A stretch of DNA of 46,148 nucleotides, from positions 1 to 46,148 of the forward strand of contig CAMCXK010000018.1 in assembly GCA_945883435.1 (NCBI GenBank). Reading direction: 5' to 3'. Below are positions 1 to 8,415 of this stretch, piece after piece. The stretch's first letter is position 1; each line of letters starts with the position of its first letter. Origin of the DNA: Chthoniobacter flavus. Lineage in GTDB: Bacteria > Verrucomicrobiota > Verrucomicrobiia > Chthoniobacterales > Terrimicrobiaceae. The notes beneath the pieces are model-generated. The model made no database searches. It was not told the DNA's origin and saw only the letters and a list, made by a program, of their open reading frames with translations. The translations under genes and the position numbers were made by a program.

Positions 1-1
1 A

Positions 2-394
2 AAAAAACGCACCGCCAATTTTCGCTGGAACACCTTTGAACACCGCTTTTCCGAAGATCAGGAATTCGAGGCGTTCCAAGCAGCTCTTGAGAGCCATATT
101 GGAGGTTGGGGGCAAGACAGCTTGCTCCAACTCTCTCTCGAAGGCAGCCTCGGCATCGAGATTTCGCGCCGCTTGGAGGAACTTATCACCTCTTTGGAAG
201 CACGCCTTCTTCGCGTGAAACTCGACCATCGGGTGGCCATCGCGCCGACCGAATCCGAAATCCGCGCCCTCTCCAACCGTCCAGACGACCCGCTTATCCG
301 GACCGTTGCGGAAAAACTCAGCGCCCTTGCCAATGGCGAACAAGGAGACACCGCGCGACTGGCCTTGCGCGAACTCCACGCCGCCCTCCGCTAA
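2..394 (+). CDS. SbcD/YhaO-like metallophosphoesterase, C-terminal part (cut by window edge)
   Basis: The reading frame is open from the first bases to the TAA at 392-394, so only the last 130 residues of a longer protein are visible. The segment is the charged C-terminal region, with runs such as ISRRLEELITSLEARLLR and a helical end, and shows none of the N-terminal metal ligands of a phosphoesterase. The call as the nuclease partner of an SbcCD/YhaON-type complex rests mainly on position: it ends 27 bases before a large SbcC/YhaN-like ATPase on the same strand, the usual order for these pairs. Alternative: any other small partner of an SMC-like ATPase. The full gene to the left would settle it. 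Confidence 0.6.
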   Translation, partial: KKRTANFRWNTFEHRFSEDQEFEAFQAALESHIGGWGQDSLLQLSLEGSLGIEISRRLEELITSLEARLLRVKLDHRVAIAPTESEIRALSNRPDDPLIRTVAEKLSALANGEQGDTARLALRELHAALR

Positions 395-421
395 AGCCCA
401 CCTCCACACCCCATACTTTCC

Positions 422-3403
422 ATGCGCTTTATTTCACTGGTAGTCCGCAACTATCGCATTCATCAAGATACCCGTATCGACTTCGATGCCTCACGCCACC
501 TCATTGGCGGCATCAACGAGACCGGCAAGAGCACAATTGCAGAGGCCATCCACCGAGTGCTTTTCATGCGCTACAAAGCCGGTGGTGAAATCCAAAAATC
601 CATGGTTTCCGGCATCCACTCCGGCCATCCCGAGGTGGCACTTGTCTTTGAAGCCGCCGGTGAGACTTGGACGATTGAAAAAACCTTCGCCGGTCCTGCT
701 CGCAGCACCGCCCGGCTCACCTCAACCAGAGGAATCAGCCTTCAAGGCGACGAGGCCGAGGAAAAACTGGCCGAAATCACCTCCAATCCGGACGGCCCTG
801 CAAACCGCGAAACCGAAATCAACACCCGCTGGGCACACCTCTGGGTTTGGCAAGGCAAGTCCGGCGAGGACGCCTCCACACACGCCGCCGGGCACCGCAG
901 TGAACTCACCCAACGCCTCCAGGAGTCCGGCCTTGCCTCTGTCATGCAGTCCGCCGCCGATGAGAAAACCCGCGAAGCCGTCTGCGCGCTCCACGATGCG
1001 ATTTTCACCAAGACCGGCGTGAAAACCGGTTCCCGCCTCGATCTCGCCACCAAGGCTCTCAAGATAGCCAACGACCAACTCGCCGAAGCCACCGCCCAAA
1101 AAGCCCGCCTCGAAGACGCCGTGAAAGACCAAGAGGCCGCAGCCAACGATCTTCAAGACGCGGAGGCGGCGCTTCCCAACCTCCGCACACAACTCGCCAC
1201 TCATCAAAATACCCTCACTCAAGCCCGCGACCTGCGCGTGGAGGTGGACAAGCAAACGCTCCTCCACACCCAGGCCGAAAACACCCTGAAGGATCGAACC
1301 GATGCCGATGGGCAAATCCTTAGACTCCAATCCGAAATCGAATCCGACCAAAAGTCTCTCGATCCAGAAGAAAAGAAACTCGCTGATCTCGCTGGGCAAG
1401 CCACGACCGCCTCTGAAAAGGCCGATGCGGCACGAAGAGTTGCCAACGCCTCCTCCGAGGATCTGCGAAAGACCCGTCGACGGCATGATCTCGCCACCGC
1501 TTGCGTCCGTAAGTTTGAAACAGCCGAAGCCCTCGAGGGCCTCCGTCGGAAAAAAAAGGAAATCGATGAGGTCAAGGAATCTCTCAAAGTCCATGAGAAG
1601 GACTTCGCGCACCTGCCATCCGTTTCCGAAAAACAGCTTAAAGACCTCCGCAAGTCGGAGTCCGAGCTCAGCCAAGCCCAAAGCGCACTCGACGCCATCG
1701 CCACGGGAGTCGAATTGGTCGCATCGCCTCAATCCGTCTCTCTCAATGGCCAACCCCTGAAACCAACCGAGCGGCAAGTTGTAACCGAGGCCTCCGAGAT
1801 TTCACTCCCTGATGGAACTCGTTTGCGAATTCTTCCCGGCGGCGGCACTTCGCTGGCGGAAGCTCGCAGCAAGGTCGAGGAACGCGCCAAAAAAGTTGCC
1901 GATCTCCTGAGCCGACTGGCACTCCCCGATTCCACGCACGCCGCGGAGATTTTTGCCAAACGGCAGGCTCTTGAAAACAAGATCGAAATCACGCAGTCCC
2001 GCCTCAAAGATCTCGGGGCCGATGCCCTTCCGGCAAAACTCTCTGAAGCCGAAAAGGCCAACGATGCCGCAATGGCCGAGGTCAACCGGTGGCAGGGCGA
2101 TCTCTCGTCAGATCAATCCCCCGCCATCCTCCCCCTAACCCTTGATGATTCCCGCGCTTGGGAAAAGGCCACCCGCTTGAGCCTCCAAACCCAAGAAGAT
2201 CAGGATAAGAAGTGGGTGGCAGAAGCCAACGCCGCCCTCAAGGACTCGCAAACAAAAGCCACAGCCCACCAAACGGCATCCAAAGAAGTCCAAAAAAGCC
2301 GGGATGAACTCAAAGAAAAAAAAGGCAAAGCCAGCGTCCTCGAAGAAATCCACGGCGATGCCCGCAAACGCGCGGCTGACATAGAGGTTGCCAAAGAAGA
2401 AGAGAAGAAGGTCAAAGAGGCCCGTGCAAAAGTAGAATCCGCCCTGGCCGACCTCGATCCCGAGCGCCAAGAGCGGGAGCTTTCCCGCCTCACGAAGGTA
2501 ATTGAACAACAAGAGGAAAACAAACAAGACGCACGGGAACGCCTTGCTGCTGCCAAGACCGTTCTCGCCTCGGAGGGCACCTGCGACCCCGGGGCCGACC
2601 TCCTCAAAGCCAAGGCGCGTCTCGCCACAGCCTCCGAGGAACACGCCCGTGAAAAGCGCCACGCCGATGCCATCGCTTTGTTGCACCGCCTCTTCACCGA
2701 GTCCCGGGAATCTATCACGCGCAGCGTCACCCAACCGATTGCCGACCGTGTCACCGGATACTTGGAGTGCCTCTTCGGGCGTGGTGTCCGCGTCGAAGTC
2801 GATTGGTCGGAAAGCGAAGACAAGCAAACGATCCACCTCCAGCACCCCGGCATGCCCCGTTTTGCCTTTAAAAGCCTCAGCGGTGGCGCCAAGGAACAGG
2901 TTGCTGCCGCTGTCCGCCTCGCAACGGCCGAAATCCTCGCCGCCGCCCACAACGGCTGTCTACCGATTCTCTTCGATGACTCCTTCGCCTACAGCGACCG
3001 GGATCGCATCCAGTCACTGCAATCCATGCTCGACCTCGCCGCCTCCCGAGGCCTTCAGGTGATCGTCCTCTCCTGCACGCCGGCCGACTACATCGGATTT
3101 GGAGCCACAGCGACCGCTTTGAAAAAACCTCAATTCACAGGCAAGATGCCATCCGGAGATATCGACCGTTCATCAATTGAACCTGAGACTGCGGAAGGTT
3201 TGGCATCCGTGTCCGTCGATCCCCATCGGGCGGAGCAATTCCTATCAACTCTCCGGGAGGCGGGGGGAAAATCCGGCAATGTCAGCCTGCAGACCACGCT
3301 GGGCTGGGACGATATGACCTACACTGCGGTGAAGGATTCCCTCGTCCGCTCCGGGCAAATCTCCAGAGGCCAAGGTCGAGGTGGAAGTGTTTCGATACTT
3401 TGA
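422..3403 (+). CDS. SbcC/YhaN-like AAA ATPase with long coiled coil and C-terminal winged-helix-like tail
   Basis: This is a 993-residue SMC-family ATPase predicted to act with the upstream nuclease on DNA ends. Seen: Walker A GINETGKST at residues 30-38, an ABC signature LSGGAKEQ at 819-826, and Walker B LPILFDD at 847-853. About 600 residues of charged heptad-like coiled coil lie between the two ATPase halves, broken near residues 430-480 by a Gly/Pro/Leu-rich insert. There is no CxxC zinc hook: the cysteines are isolated. After the ATPase head the protein continues about 100 residues to a tail (about 945-993) that reads like a winged helix, with SLQTTLGWDDMTYTAVKDSL and a final RGQGRGGSVSIL. 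Related tails are known on some restriction-type proteins; family membership is inferred. The start is the ATG 27 bases after the preceding stop. Confidence 0.88.
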   Translation: MRFISLVVRNYRIHQDTRIDFDASRHLIGGINETGKSTIAEAIHRVLFMRYKAGGEIQKSMVSGIHSGHPEVALVFEAAGETWTIEKTFAGPARSTARLTSTRGISLQGDEAEEKLAEITSNPDGPANRETEINTRWAHLWVWQGKSGEDASTHAAGHRSELTQRLQESGLASVMQSAADEKTREAVCALHDAIFTKTGVKTGSRLDLATKALKIANDQLAEATAQKARLEDAVKDQEAAANDLQDAEAALPNLRTQLATHQNTLTQARDLRVEVDKQTLLHTQAENTLKDRTDADGQILRLQSEIESDQKSLDPEEKKLADLAGQATTASEKADAARRVANASSEDLRKTRRRHDLATACVRKFETAEALEGLRRKKKEIDEVKESLKVHEKDFAHLPSVSEKQLKDLRKSESELSQAQSALDAIATGVELVASPQSVSLNGQPLKPTERQVVTEASEISLPDGTRLRILPGGGTSLAEARSKVEERAKKVADLLSRLALPDSTHAAEIFAKRQALENKIEITQSRLKDLGADALPAKLSEAEKANDAAMAEVNRWQGDLSSDQSPAILPLTLDDSRAWEKATRLSLQTQEDQDKKWVAEANAALKDSQTKATAHQTASKEVQKSRDELKEKKGKASVLEEIHGDARKRAADIEVAKEEEKKVKEARAKVESALADLDPERQERELSRLTKVIEQQEENKQDARERLAAAKTVLASEGTCDPGADLLKAKARLATASEEHAREKRHADAIALLHRLFTESRESITRSVTQPIADRVTGYLECLFGRGVRVEVDWSESEDKQTIHLQHPGMPRFAFKSLSGGAKEQVAAAVRLATAEILAAAHNGCLPILFDDSFAYSDRDRIQSLQSMLDLAASRGLQVIVLSCTPADYIGFGATATALKKPQFTGKMPSGDIDRSSIEPETAEGLASVSVDPHRAEQFLSTLREAGGKSGNVSLQTTLGWDDMTYTAVKDSLVRSGQISRGQGRGGSVSIL

Positions 3404-3491
3404 GTTTTTCCTTTGGAACGAAGGTTGATTTTTCACCCCCCTGCCTTGTTGCAGCAAACACCACATCCGTCTATCGATCATTCCGGCTGCA

Positions 3492-5030
3492 ATGAAAAAA
3501 TGGATCTCCGCCCTCCCGGCTTTTCTGATTCTCCACACATGGCCTGGTTCGGCCCTCGCGGAGGTGCGGAGCCTGCCTGCGCTCCCGGTCGCAAGCCAAG
3601 TCTCCAACGGCCTTCACGAGGTGGTGGTGACCGGCCGCGGAATGACTGACGAGGAGGCCTTGCGGGCCGCCTTTGTTGTTGCCCTCGAGCGCACCGTCGG
3701 CACGATCATCCACTCCGAGACCACGTCGACAAATTTCACGATCACGAAAGATGCGCAGACGCTTCTTACCAACGGCTGCATCGATTCCTACGATGAAATT
3801 TCCTCGGGAAAATCCGATGGTCTTGTATCGAAAACAATTCGCGCAAGGGTCCGGCGTGGACTGGTGGCGGATTGGGTGAAACGCTCGGGATGGACTGCCA
3901 GCGGGGATTTGAGCGACACTTGGGCACGCCTTGCCACATCCATCCAAAGCCGCAAGCAGGCGCTCGCCATGCTGCACGAGAAGGTCCCTCAAATCCGCGA
4001 CCGGCTTTACAAAACCGCGCTCGTCGATCTGGCCACAGGCCGCGAGATCGATCCCTCCGCAGGCGTGCCCCAGCCCTTCACCGAGGAAAATCTCGATGAC
4101 GAGGTGCTGTGCGTCTGGGCCGCCGCCTTGAAGCCCGACTTCGAGTTTTGGGAAACCCATGCCGCCCCCCTGCTCGCGGCCTGCCTGGACGCCCTCTGCG
4201 AAAAAAAAGCCCGCCTTTTTCTCAACATGGACACCGCCCCCGCGGCCACCGGCGAAAACATTTCACGCGCTCCCTGGAAACGCTGGCAGCGCATCCGGGA
4301 AAACATGCCTCCGCCTTGGCAAAATGCCAAACCTGTCACCGCCCCTGCGAATGCGCCCCACTGCATAGCCCTCGAGACCCGCACCACGCACCCCGAGTGC
4401 CTCGATTTGACCCTCTACTTCCTGACCGCCGAGGTTTACGAGCGCGTCATGCATCCTCCCGAGATTCAAAATGCTGAAGGAGAGGTCTTGGCCCGTCCCG
4501 AGCGCTTCAACTCGCTTCGCAGCGGCCTGCGCGCAAAAATCCACTTGGACAACGACACCTCCCAAACCTTCGCTGTTGTCCAACGATCCCCGCTCTTTCA
4601 CAGCATGTCCCTGCCCTGGACGGGCCATGTCCAAGCGTCGTATTGCGGCCCGTATTTTTTTGGGGAATTCTTTGCCGACGGGTGGGAATCAAAGTCCGCC
4701 TGGCCCGATTGGCACGGGCCCGTGCGCCCCGAACAAACCACCCCCGGCTTTGCGCCATTCCTCATCGGCGGTCACCGAATCCTCCGCGCCGATGGCGCTC
4801 CCGCGTTGCAATGGAAGCAAGCCATCGCCAACCAGCGCAGCCACCTCATGACTTCCATCCCCGATTGGCAAACCGATAGCGAGGTGCTCGTCCCCCTCGT
4901 TTTCAAAATCAACCTCTCCGATCTCCGTCGCATCCGTCGCCTTTCCGTCGAACCAATCACCGGCGCGCCACCCGTGGAACCCAGCCTTGGCGACAAATTT
5001 TTCAAATTCCTGAAAACGTTAGGCAAGTGA
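3492..5030 (+). CDS. Secreted protein of unknown function, LPP20/FlgT-N-like N-terminal region
   Basis: This 512-residue protein starts with a clear Sec signal peptide: MKK, a hydrophobic stretch (ALPAFLILHTW) and a likely AxA cleavage after SALA, near residue 23. The region that follows (about 43-130), with GLHEVVVTGRGMTDEEALRA, resembles the LPP20 / FlgT N-terminal alpha-beta domain, in which a periplasmic strand is followed by an A-rich helix. The remaining about 380 residues are not recognised; they contain many Trp and Pro residues and no obvious catalytic motif. No flagellar genes are present in the window, so a flagellar role is not supported. It lies 88 bases after the SbcC-like gene on the same strand and may be transcribed from its own promoter. 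Confidence 0.8.
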   Translation: MKKWISALPAFLILHTWPGSALAEVRSLPALPVASQVSNGLHEVVVTGRGMTDEEALRAAFVVALERTVGTIIHSETTSTNFTITKDAQTLLTNGCIDSYDEISSGKSDGLVSKTIRARVRRGLVADWVKRSGWTASGDLSDTWARLATSIQSRKQALAMLHEKVPQIRDRLYKTALVDLATGREIDPSAGVPQPFTEENLDDEVLCVWAAALKPDFEFWETHAAPLLAACLDALCEKKARLFLNMDTAPAATGENISRAPWKRWQRIRENMPPPWQNAKPVTAPANAPHCIALETRTTHPECLDLTLYFLTAEVYERVMHPPEIQNAEGEVLARPERFNSLRSGLRAKIHLDNDTSQTFAVVQRSPLFHSMSLPWTGHVQASYCGPYFFGEFFADGWESKSAWPDWHGPVRPEQTTPGFAPFLIGGHRILRADGAPALQWKQAIANQRSHLMTSIPDWQTDSEVLVPLVFKINLSDLRRIRRLSVEPITGAPPVEPSLGDKFFKFLKTLGK

Positions 5031-5344
5031 ATCTTATGTTTACACCGAGCCTTGCTTTCCAAGGGGCGGATCGCCGAGCGGCTTTTCACCCTCCAGCTTT
5101 CAGCTTTTGCTCCCAACCCCGCCACCCGCCACAGCGGCAGCTTCGCATTTTCTCCACCATCCTTCCAAAAAAACGTCTTTATTCGTGAAAATTCGTGCTT
5201 TTCATGGTTCTATATCCTTTTTTAGAATCATATTAACATGATTAGAAATAATTGATTGATAGAGGCCTCAATGCCTCGCTTGAATCTGGAGGTTTCGCCG
5301 CTTGGCACTATACGCCGACAAACTCAGTTTGTTTGCCTGCCGAT
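5031..5344. other. Intergenic region with no gene
   Basis: About 314 bases lie between two convergent genes. No credible coding frame is seen on either strand. It holds a three-unit ATTCGTG-type repeat (listed separately), an AT-rich patch around 5210-5255 with the imperfect palindrome AATCAT/ATGATT (5226-5231 and 5238-5243), and a small perfect inverted repeat ACAAAC-TCA-GTTTGT at 5318-5332. The last lies just past the stop of the minus-strand gene but lacks a following T tract, so it is not called as a terminator. Confidence 0.7.
5181..5210 (+). repeat. 10-base periodic ATTCGTG repeat, three units, third degenerate
   Basis: Three consecutive 10-base units read ATTCGTGAAA, ATTCGTGCTT and TTCATGGTTC. 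The first seven bases are identical in units one and two, and the third is a diverged copy. Triple units of this kind (ATTCGTG-N3, ending in TGGTTC) recur in intergenic DNA of many environmental bacterial genomes as far as I recall. Their function is unknown. Only one copy occurs in this window. Confidence 0.5.
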
Positions 5345-5998
5345 TCAGCCTTGCTTCAAAACGTCAAAGGCCGCTTCCAGCGCCCCGCGCAATTCCGGGG
5401 CTGTGAAAAATGGCGGCAAATAGCCCGGGATGGCATTGAGGGTTCCCGCTTTTGTTTCGAGCAAATTCTGTGAAGTGCTCCGGTTTCGAGAGATCGCCAA
5501 TTCGGAACCGATGCCAGCAGGGCCCGAATCGGGAATGAAAAGCAAGACATGCTCGTTCTCCTCGTCCGCTTCGACGGTGATGCCCGCGTCCTTCCAATCC
5601 GCCCATTCTTTTGCTGCAGCGGGAATGTCAGGAGCCAACTCTGGAGCGGGATCCTCCAACCTTTGGCCACCATATTCCGTGAGGAAGCGACTATACACAA
5701 TATCAAGCGAATGAATGAGTCCTTCCTCCGTAAAAAAATCGGGAATAAAAAACTCGATCGGGTCGTTTATTTCATCCTGATCCTCCGGGCCCATCGAGTA
5801 GGTGGCGGATCTTCGTTCGTGTGGAATGTAAATATTCAGAACGAAACTTTTTTGCATGACATCGTCCACAATCCTCGCCGAGGCGTGTGTGCACTTGCAT
5901 AGCTCAGTGTAAAAATTGTGGGCTTGAAAACTGCTGGAAACCTCGATTTCGGGATTTGTCTGCTTGGCCCAAGCGGTCATCGTTTTGTGGATATTCAT
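5345..5998 (-). CDS. Conserved-looking cytoplasmic protein of unknown function
   Basis: A 217-residue acidic protein with no signal peptide or membrane segment. I recognise no family. It alternates beta-like strands (SFVLNIYIPHER, HVLLFIPDSG) with an acidic mid-section (EYGGQRLEDPAPELAPDI), and ends in a helix (ELRGALEAAFDVLKQG). It starts 15 bases after the stop of the YbjN/FtsK-gamma protein on the same strand, so the two are probably co-transcribed and may work together. The start ATG (MNIHKTMTAW) is the only good candidate. Confidence 0.7.
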   Translation of the reverse strand: MNIHKTMTAWAKQTNPEIEVSSSFQAHNFYTELCKCTHASARIVDDVMQKSFVLNIYIPHERRSATYSMGPEDQDEINDPIEFFIPDFFTEEGLIHSLDIVYSRFLTEYGGQRLEDPAPELAPDIPAAAKEWADWKDAGITVEADEENEHVLLFIPDSGPAGIGSELAISRNRSTSQNLLETKAGTLNAIPGYLPPFFTAPELRGALEAAFDVLKQG

Positions 5999-6013
5999 GT
6001 GGTTGAAAATCGG

Positions 6014-6745
6014 TCATCCCTGCCTGGATTCATTCAGATCAACAAGGATTTCGCGGTCTTTGGCACCGTCTTTGGGCCCGACGATGCCGCGAGACTCAAG
6101 GATATCTATCACTCGAGCGGCACGGGTATACCCCAGCTTGAGCCTTCGCTGCAGCAGTGAGGTGGCAGCACGGTCTTCCGCCCGAATGACTTCGAGGCAC
6201 TTTAAAACCAACTCCTCGTCCTCCTCGGTGATTTCTTCTTCCGGGAGCGAGTTTTGATCGACCGCGTGGGGAAGCCAAGAGCGGACGGGCTCTTCAGGAC
6301 GGGAGTTCAGTAGTTCGTGCATCCGTTGAAACTCCACAGCAACGAAGGCGACGGCGGAGCCAAAAAGTTTGGAGATGTATTCCGAACTCAGAATGGTCGC
6401 GTGAAGCGGCAGGGTGATACGAAAAACGGGGGCTCGTGATTCGAGGCTCAACTCGAAATGGCCGATCGCAATCAACGCGTTGGCGCCCGTAATGCGCTGC
6501 AGAATTTCGAATCGTTTCGGATTGTCAGGAATGGCAAAAGGAGCCTCCACGCGAATTTCAAAAAAATTTCCCTCAACGCATATCCCAACCTGCACCGGTA
6601 TTTCTCCGTAGGGCGAGGGACACAAGACATCGACTCGTTGCGCTTGGGAGCGGACGATGTGGTCCAATCCAGAGGATTTGGAAAATTCAAGGATCGCCTC
6701 GAAGGCGGTTTCGGCGGTGTCAGGAGAATTTCGTTTTGATGGCAT
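6014..6745 (-). CDS. YbjN-like domain fused to FtsK-gamma winged-helix DNA-binding domain
   Basis: This 243-residue protein has two parts. Residues about 10-150 look like the YbjN / type III chaperone-like fold: alternating strands with VDVLCPSPYGEIPVQVG and a GANALIAIGHFELS segment. Residues about 175-243 match the gamma domain of FtsK/SpoIIIE: a helix-turn-helix with RAATSLLQRRLKLGYTRAAR and DILESRGIVGPKDG. In FtsK this domain binds the KOPS/SRS motifs. There is no translocase motor or membrane segment here, so this is a free-standing carrier of that DNA-binding module. The frame runs open upstream to 6919, but that stretch is Arg-rich and unlike the protein; the ATG at 6745 (MPSKRNSPDTAE) begins the coherent sequence. 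It is probably an operon with the following 217-residue protein. Confidence 0.8.
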   Translation of the reverse strand: MPSKRNSPDTAETAFEAILEFSKSSGLDHIVRSQAQRVDVLCPSPYGEIPVQVGICVEGNFFEIRVEAPFAIPDNPKRFEILQRITGANALIAIGHFELSLESRAPVFRITLPLHATILSSEYISKLFGSAVAFVAVEFQRMHELLNSRPEEPVRSWLPHAVDQNSLPEEEITEEDEELVLKCLEVIRAEDRAATSLLQRRLKLGYTRAARVIDILESRGIVGPKDGAKDREILVDLNESRQG

Positions 6746-7135
6746 GGTTGAAGCTGTCCTTAGCCTGAAGGCTGCTCTTGGGCAACCGGCTCGTTCAATT
6801 CGTGATTCGAGCCTATGCCCGTTTGTGGGGCGGTGCTGAGCGGTTCGCCCTCTGCAGCGTCGATAACTGCTCACAGTATTTCTGGCTGATCTCCGCAAGT
6901 CGGAGGGTGGTTTGGGCAAGCTTGTTGTGACTGGACCTTGCTTTTCTCCCTATCCGGAATCCTCGGGGAGTATGCCCTTATTGAAGTTCGGTGTGCGCGG
7001 CCCACTGGTTTGAAAAGTGATTTTCGGGCGTTGCCGCTCGGGTTTTTCCCGACCGCCTCTTCCATAAAGCGCAGCGCATGTTTCCCGAGGCCTGCCGATT
7101 GCGCGCGGGAGTCGATTTGCGAGAGGTTCGCAGCG
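6746..7135. other. Intergenic region between divergent genes
   Basis: This 390-base stretch should carry the divergent promoters for the FtsK-gamma protein (minus) and the response regulator (plus). Both genes have open frames extending into it, but those extensions look non-coding. A perfect hairpin TCGGG-TTTTT-CCCGA lies at 7038-7052. A 54-codon minus-strand frame (6813-6977) reads rather protein-like but has no ATG, GTG, TTG or CTG start, so it is not called. No clear -35/-10 pair was found by eye. Confidence 0.6.
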
Positions 7136-7894
7136 ATGAAAAAAACACCCGTAACCCGTGCCATGAAGCCCGTTCCACCCCGTTCCACCATCGCCAAAAA
7201 ACGCCCTTCCGGGGGCTCAACCAAGCCCTCCGCGATTCGCGTGGCCCTTGCTGACGACCACACATTCGTCCGCGAGGCCCTGCGCTCGCTGCTCTCCGGC
7301 GAAGAGGATGTCGAGATCGTGGCCGAAGCGGACAACGGCCGCCGGGCGATCGAAATCGCCGAGCAACTCCACCCATCGGTGCTGCTGATGGATATCGGAA
7401 TGCCGCGGCTGAACGGACTCGCCGCCGCACAACGCATCCGCCATGTCGCGCCGGAGGTGAAGGTGATCCTGCTCACGGCATTCGGCACCGACCACTACAT
7501 TCAGGAGGTCGTGAACAGCGGCATTCCCGGATATTTGCTGAAGGATGCTCCGTGCGATCTTCTGCTGCGCGCGATCCGCGAGGTGGCCAAAGGCCATACA
7601 TTTCACAGTCCCGCGATCTCGCAGCGCATGCGCTCGATCGTGGACACGCAGCCCAATGGCGGCAAATCCCCGGTCAGGCTGACCACTCGCGAGATCGAAG
7701 TCCTCCAGCTGATCGCGGAGGGGGCGGCCAACAAGCAGATCGCCGCCGAACTCGAAATCAGCATCAAGACGGTGGAAAAGCACCGCCAGAACCTGATGGA
7801 CAAGCTTCGCATCCACGACACCGCCAGCCTCACCCGCTATGCCATTTCATCCGGAGTGATCGATAATGCGGTTCAAACCGCCACTCCGGTCTGA
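7136..7894 (+). CDS. NarL/FixJ-family response regulator
   Basis: A 252-residue two-component response regulator. A basic, Pro-rich extension (1-34) precedes a receiver domain with the acidic pair D40/D41, phosphoacceptor D86 in LLMDIGMP, T114 and K136 in LLKDAPCD. A LuxR-type helix-turn-helix output domain occupies about 180-240 (LTTREIEVLQLIAEGAANKQ, KTVEKHRQNL). Phosphorylation should drive dimerisation and promoter binding. The ATG at 7136 is chosen because GAGAGG lies about 9 bases upstream and the in-frame upstream extension is not receiver-like. No histidine kinase is encoded in the window. The next gene, 44 bases downstream, is a MEKHLA sensor-type protein, a plausible functional neighbour. 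Confidence 0.9.
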   Translation: MKKTPVTRAMKPVPPRSTIAKKRPSGGSTKPSAIRVALADDHTFVREALRSLLSGEEDVEIVAEADNGRRAIEIAEQLHPSVLLMDIGMPRLNGLAAAQRIRHVAPEVKVILLTAFGTDHYIQEVVNSGIPGYLLKDAPCDLLLRAIREVAKGHTFHSPAISQRMRSIVDTQPNGGKSPVRLTTREIEVLQLIAEGAANKQIAAELEISIKTVEKHRQNLMDKLRIHDTASLTRYAISSGVIDNAVQTATPV

Positions 7895-7938
7895 AACGAA
7901 TGCTCCCAAGCCGGGCGGATTCCGGGTAGCATCCTGGA

Positions 7939-8415
7939 ATGGACTTGTGGAGCGAACACCGGGACTTTCTCGAAAGCCACGGGAGCCTTTTACTGGCGAC
8001 CTACCGGCACTGGACCGGGCATGATCTGATCGTGCCCGGCGACAAAGCCTCCAAGCGGCTTTTCGAGGTGGCTTTTCCCGTGCTGTCGTATGGCCCGGAC
8101 GCGGACCAAACGCTGAATTACGCCAATCTCTGCGGCCTCTCGCTGTGGGAAATGTCCTGGAGCCAACTGACCAGCACCCCCTCGCGCCTGACCGCCGAGC
8201 CGGTTCACCAGGCGGAGCGGGCGGCTTTCTTGACCAGGGTGGGCGAGGCGGGTTTCGTGGACGACTATGCGGGCATCCGCGTGTCGGCCCGGGGACGCCG
8301 CTTCCGCATCCGCCAGGCGACGGTGTGGAGTGTTTTCACAGCCGCCGGGGAACCCGCTGGAGTGGCTGCCACATTTTCCGACTGGGATCTTTTACCCGAC
8401 CGGGAGGCGTTTTGA
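7939..8415 (+). CDS. MEKHLA-domain (PAS-like) protein
   Basis: A 158-residue protein that is essentially one MEKHLA domain, a PAS-related module. Typical features are LLATYRHWTGHDL near the N-terminus, LFEVAFPVLSYGPDADQTLNYAN, the hallmark ALXLWEMSW-like SLWEMSW, and a pattern of Pro-Ser-Arg-Leu-Thr then ERAAFL. MEKHLA domains are known from plant HD-Zip III proteins and small bacterial proteins and are thought to sense a small ligand or redox state; the ligand here is unknown. It follows the response regulator closely, and its stop overlaps the start of rlmI (TGATG at 8413-8417), so it is probably translationally coupled to the methyltransferase. Confidence 0.85.
   Translation: MDLWSEHRDFLESHGSLLLATYRHWTGHDLIVPGDKASKRLFEVAFPVLSYGPDADQTLNYANLCGLSLWEMSWSQLTSTPSRLTAEPVHQAERAAFLTRVGEAGFVDDYAGIRVSARGRRFRIRQATVWSVFTAAGEPAGVAATFSDWDLLPDREAF

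Noticed and set aside
722-1777. Long minus-strand frame opposite the SbcC-like gene (and similar long frames opposite purA, pdhA and clpB)
   Set aside because: These mirror the codon pattern of strong plus- or minus-strand genes and contain no recognisable motifs; antisense shadows.
3492-5030. Flagellar assembly protein FlgT
   Set aside because: Only the N-terminal region is FlgT/LPP20-like, and no flagellar genes are present.
5318-5332. Inverted repeat ACAAAC-TCA-GTTTGT as terminator of the 217-residue gene
   Set aside because: Weak AT-rich stem and no T tract on the minus strand after it.
6813-6977. Minus-strand 54-codon frame with a helical, protein-like sequence (NKLAQTTLRLAEISQKY)
   Set aside because: No ATG, GTG, TTG or CTG start exists in the frame and no ribosome site was seen; it may be a remnant or chance.
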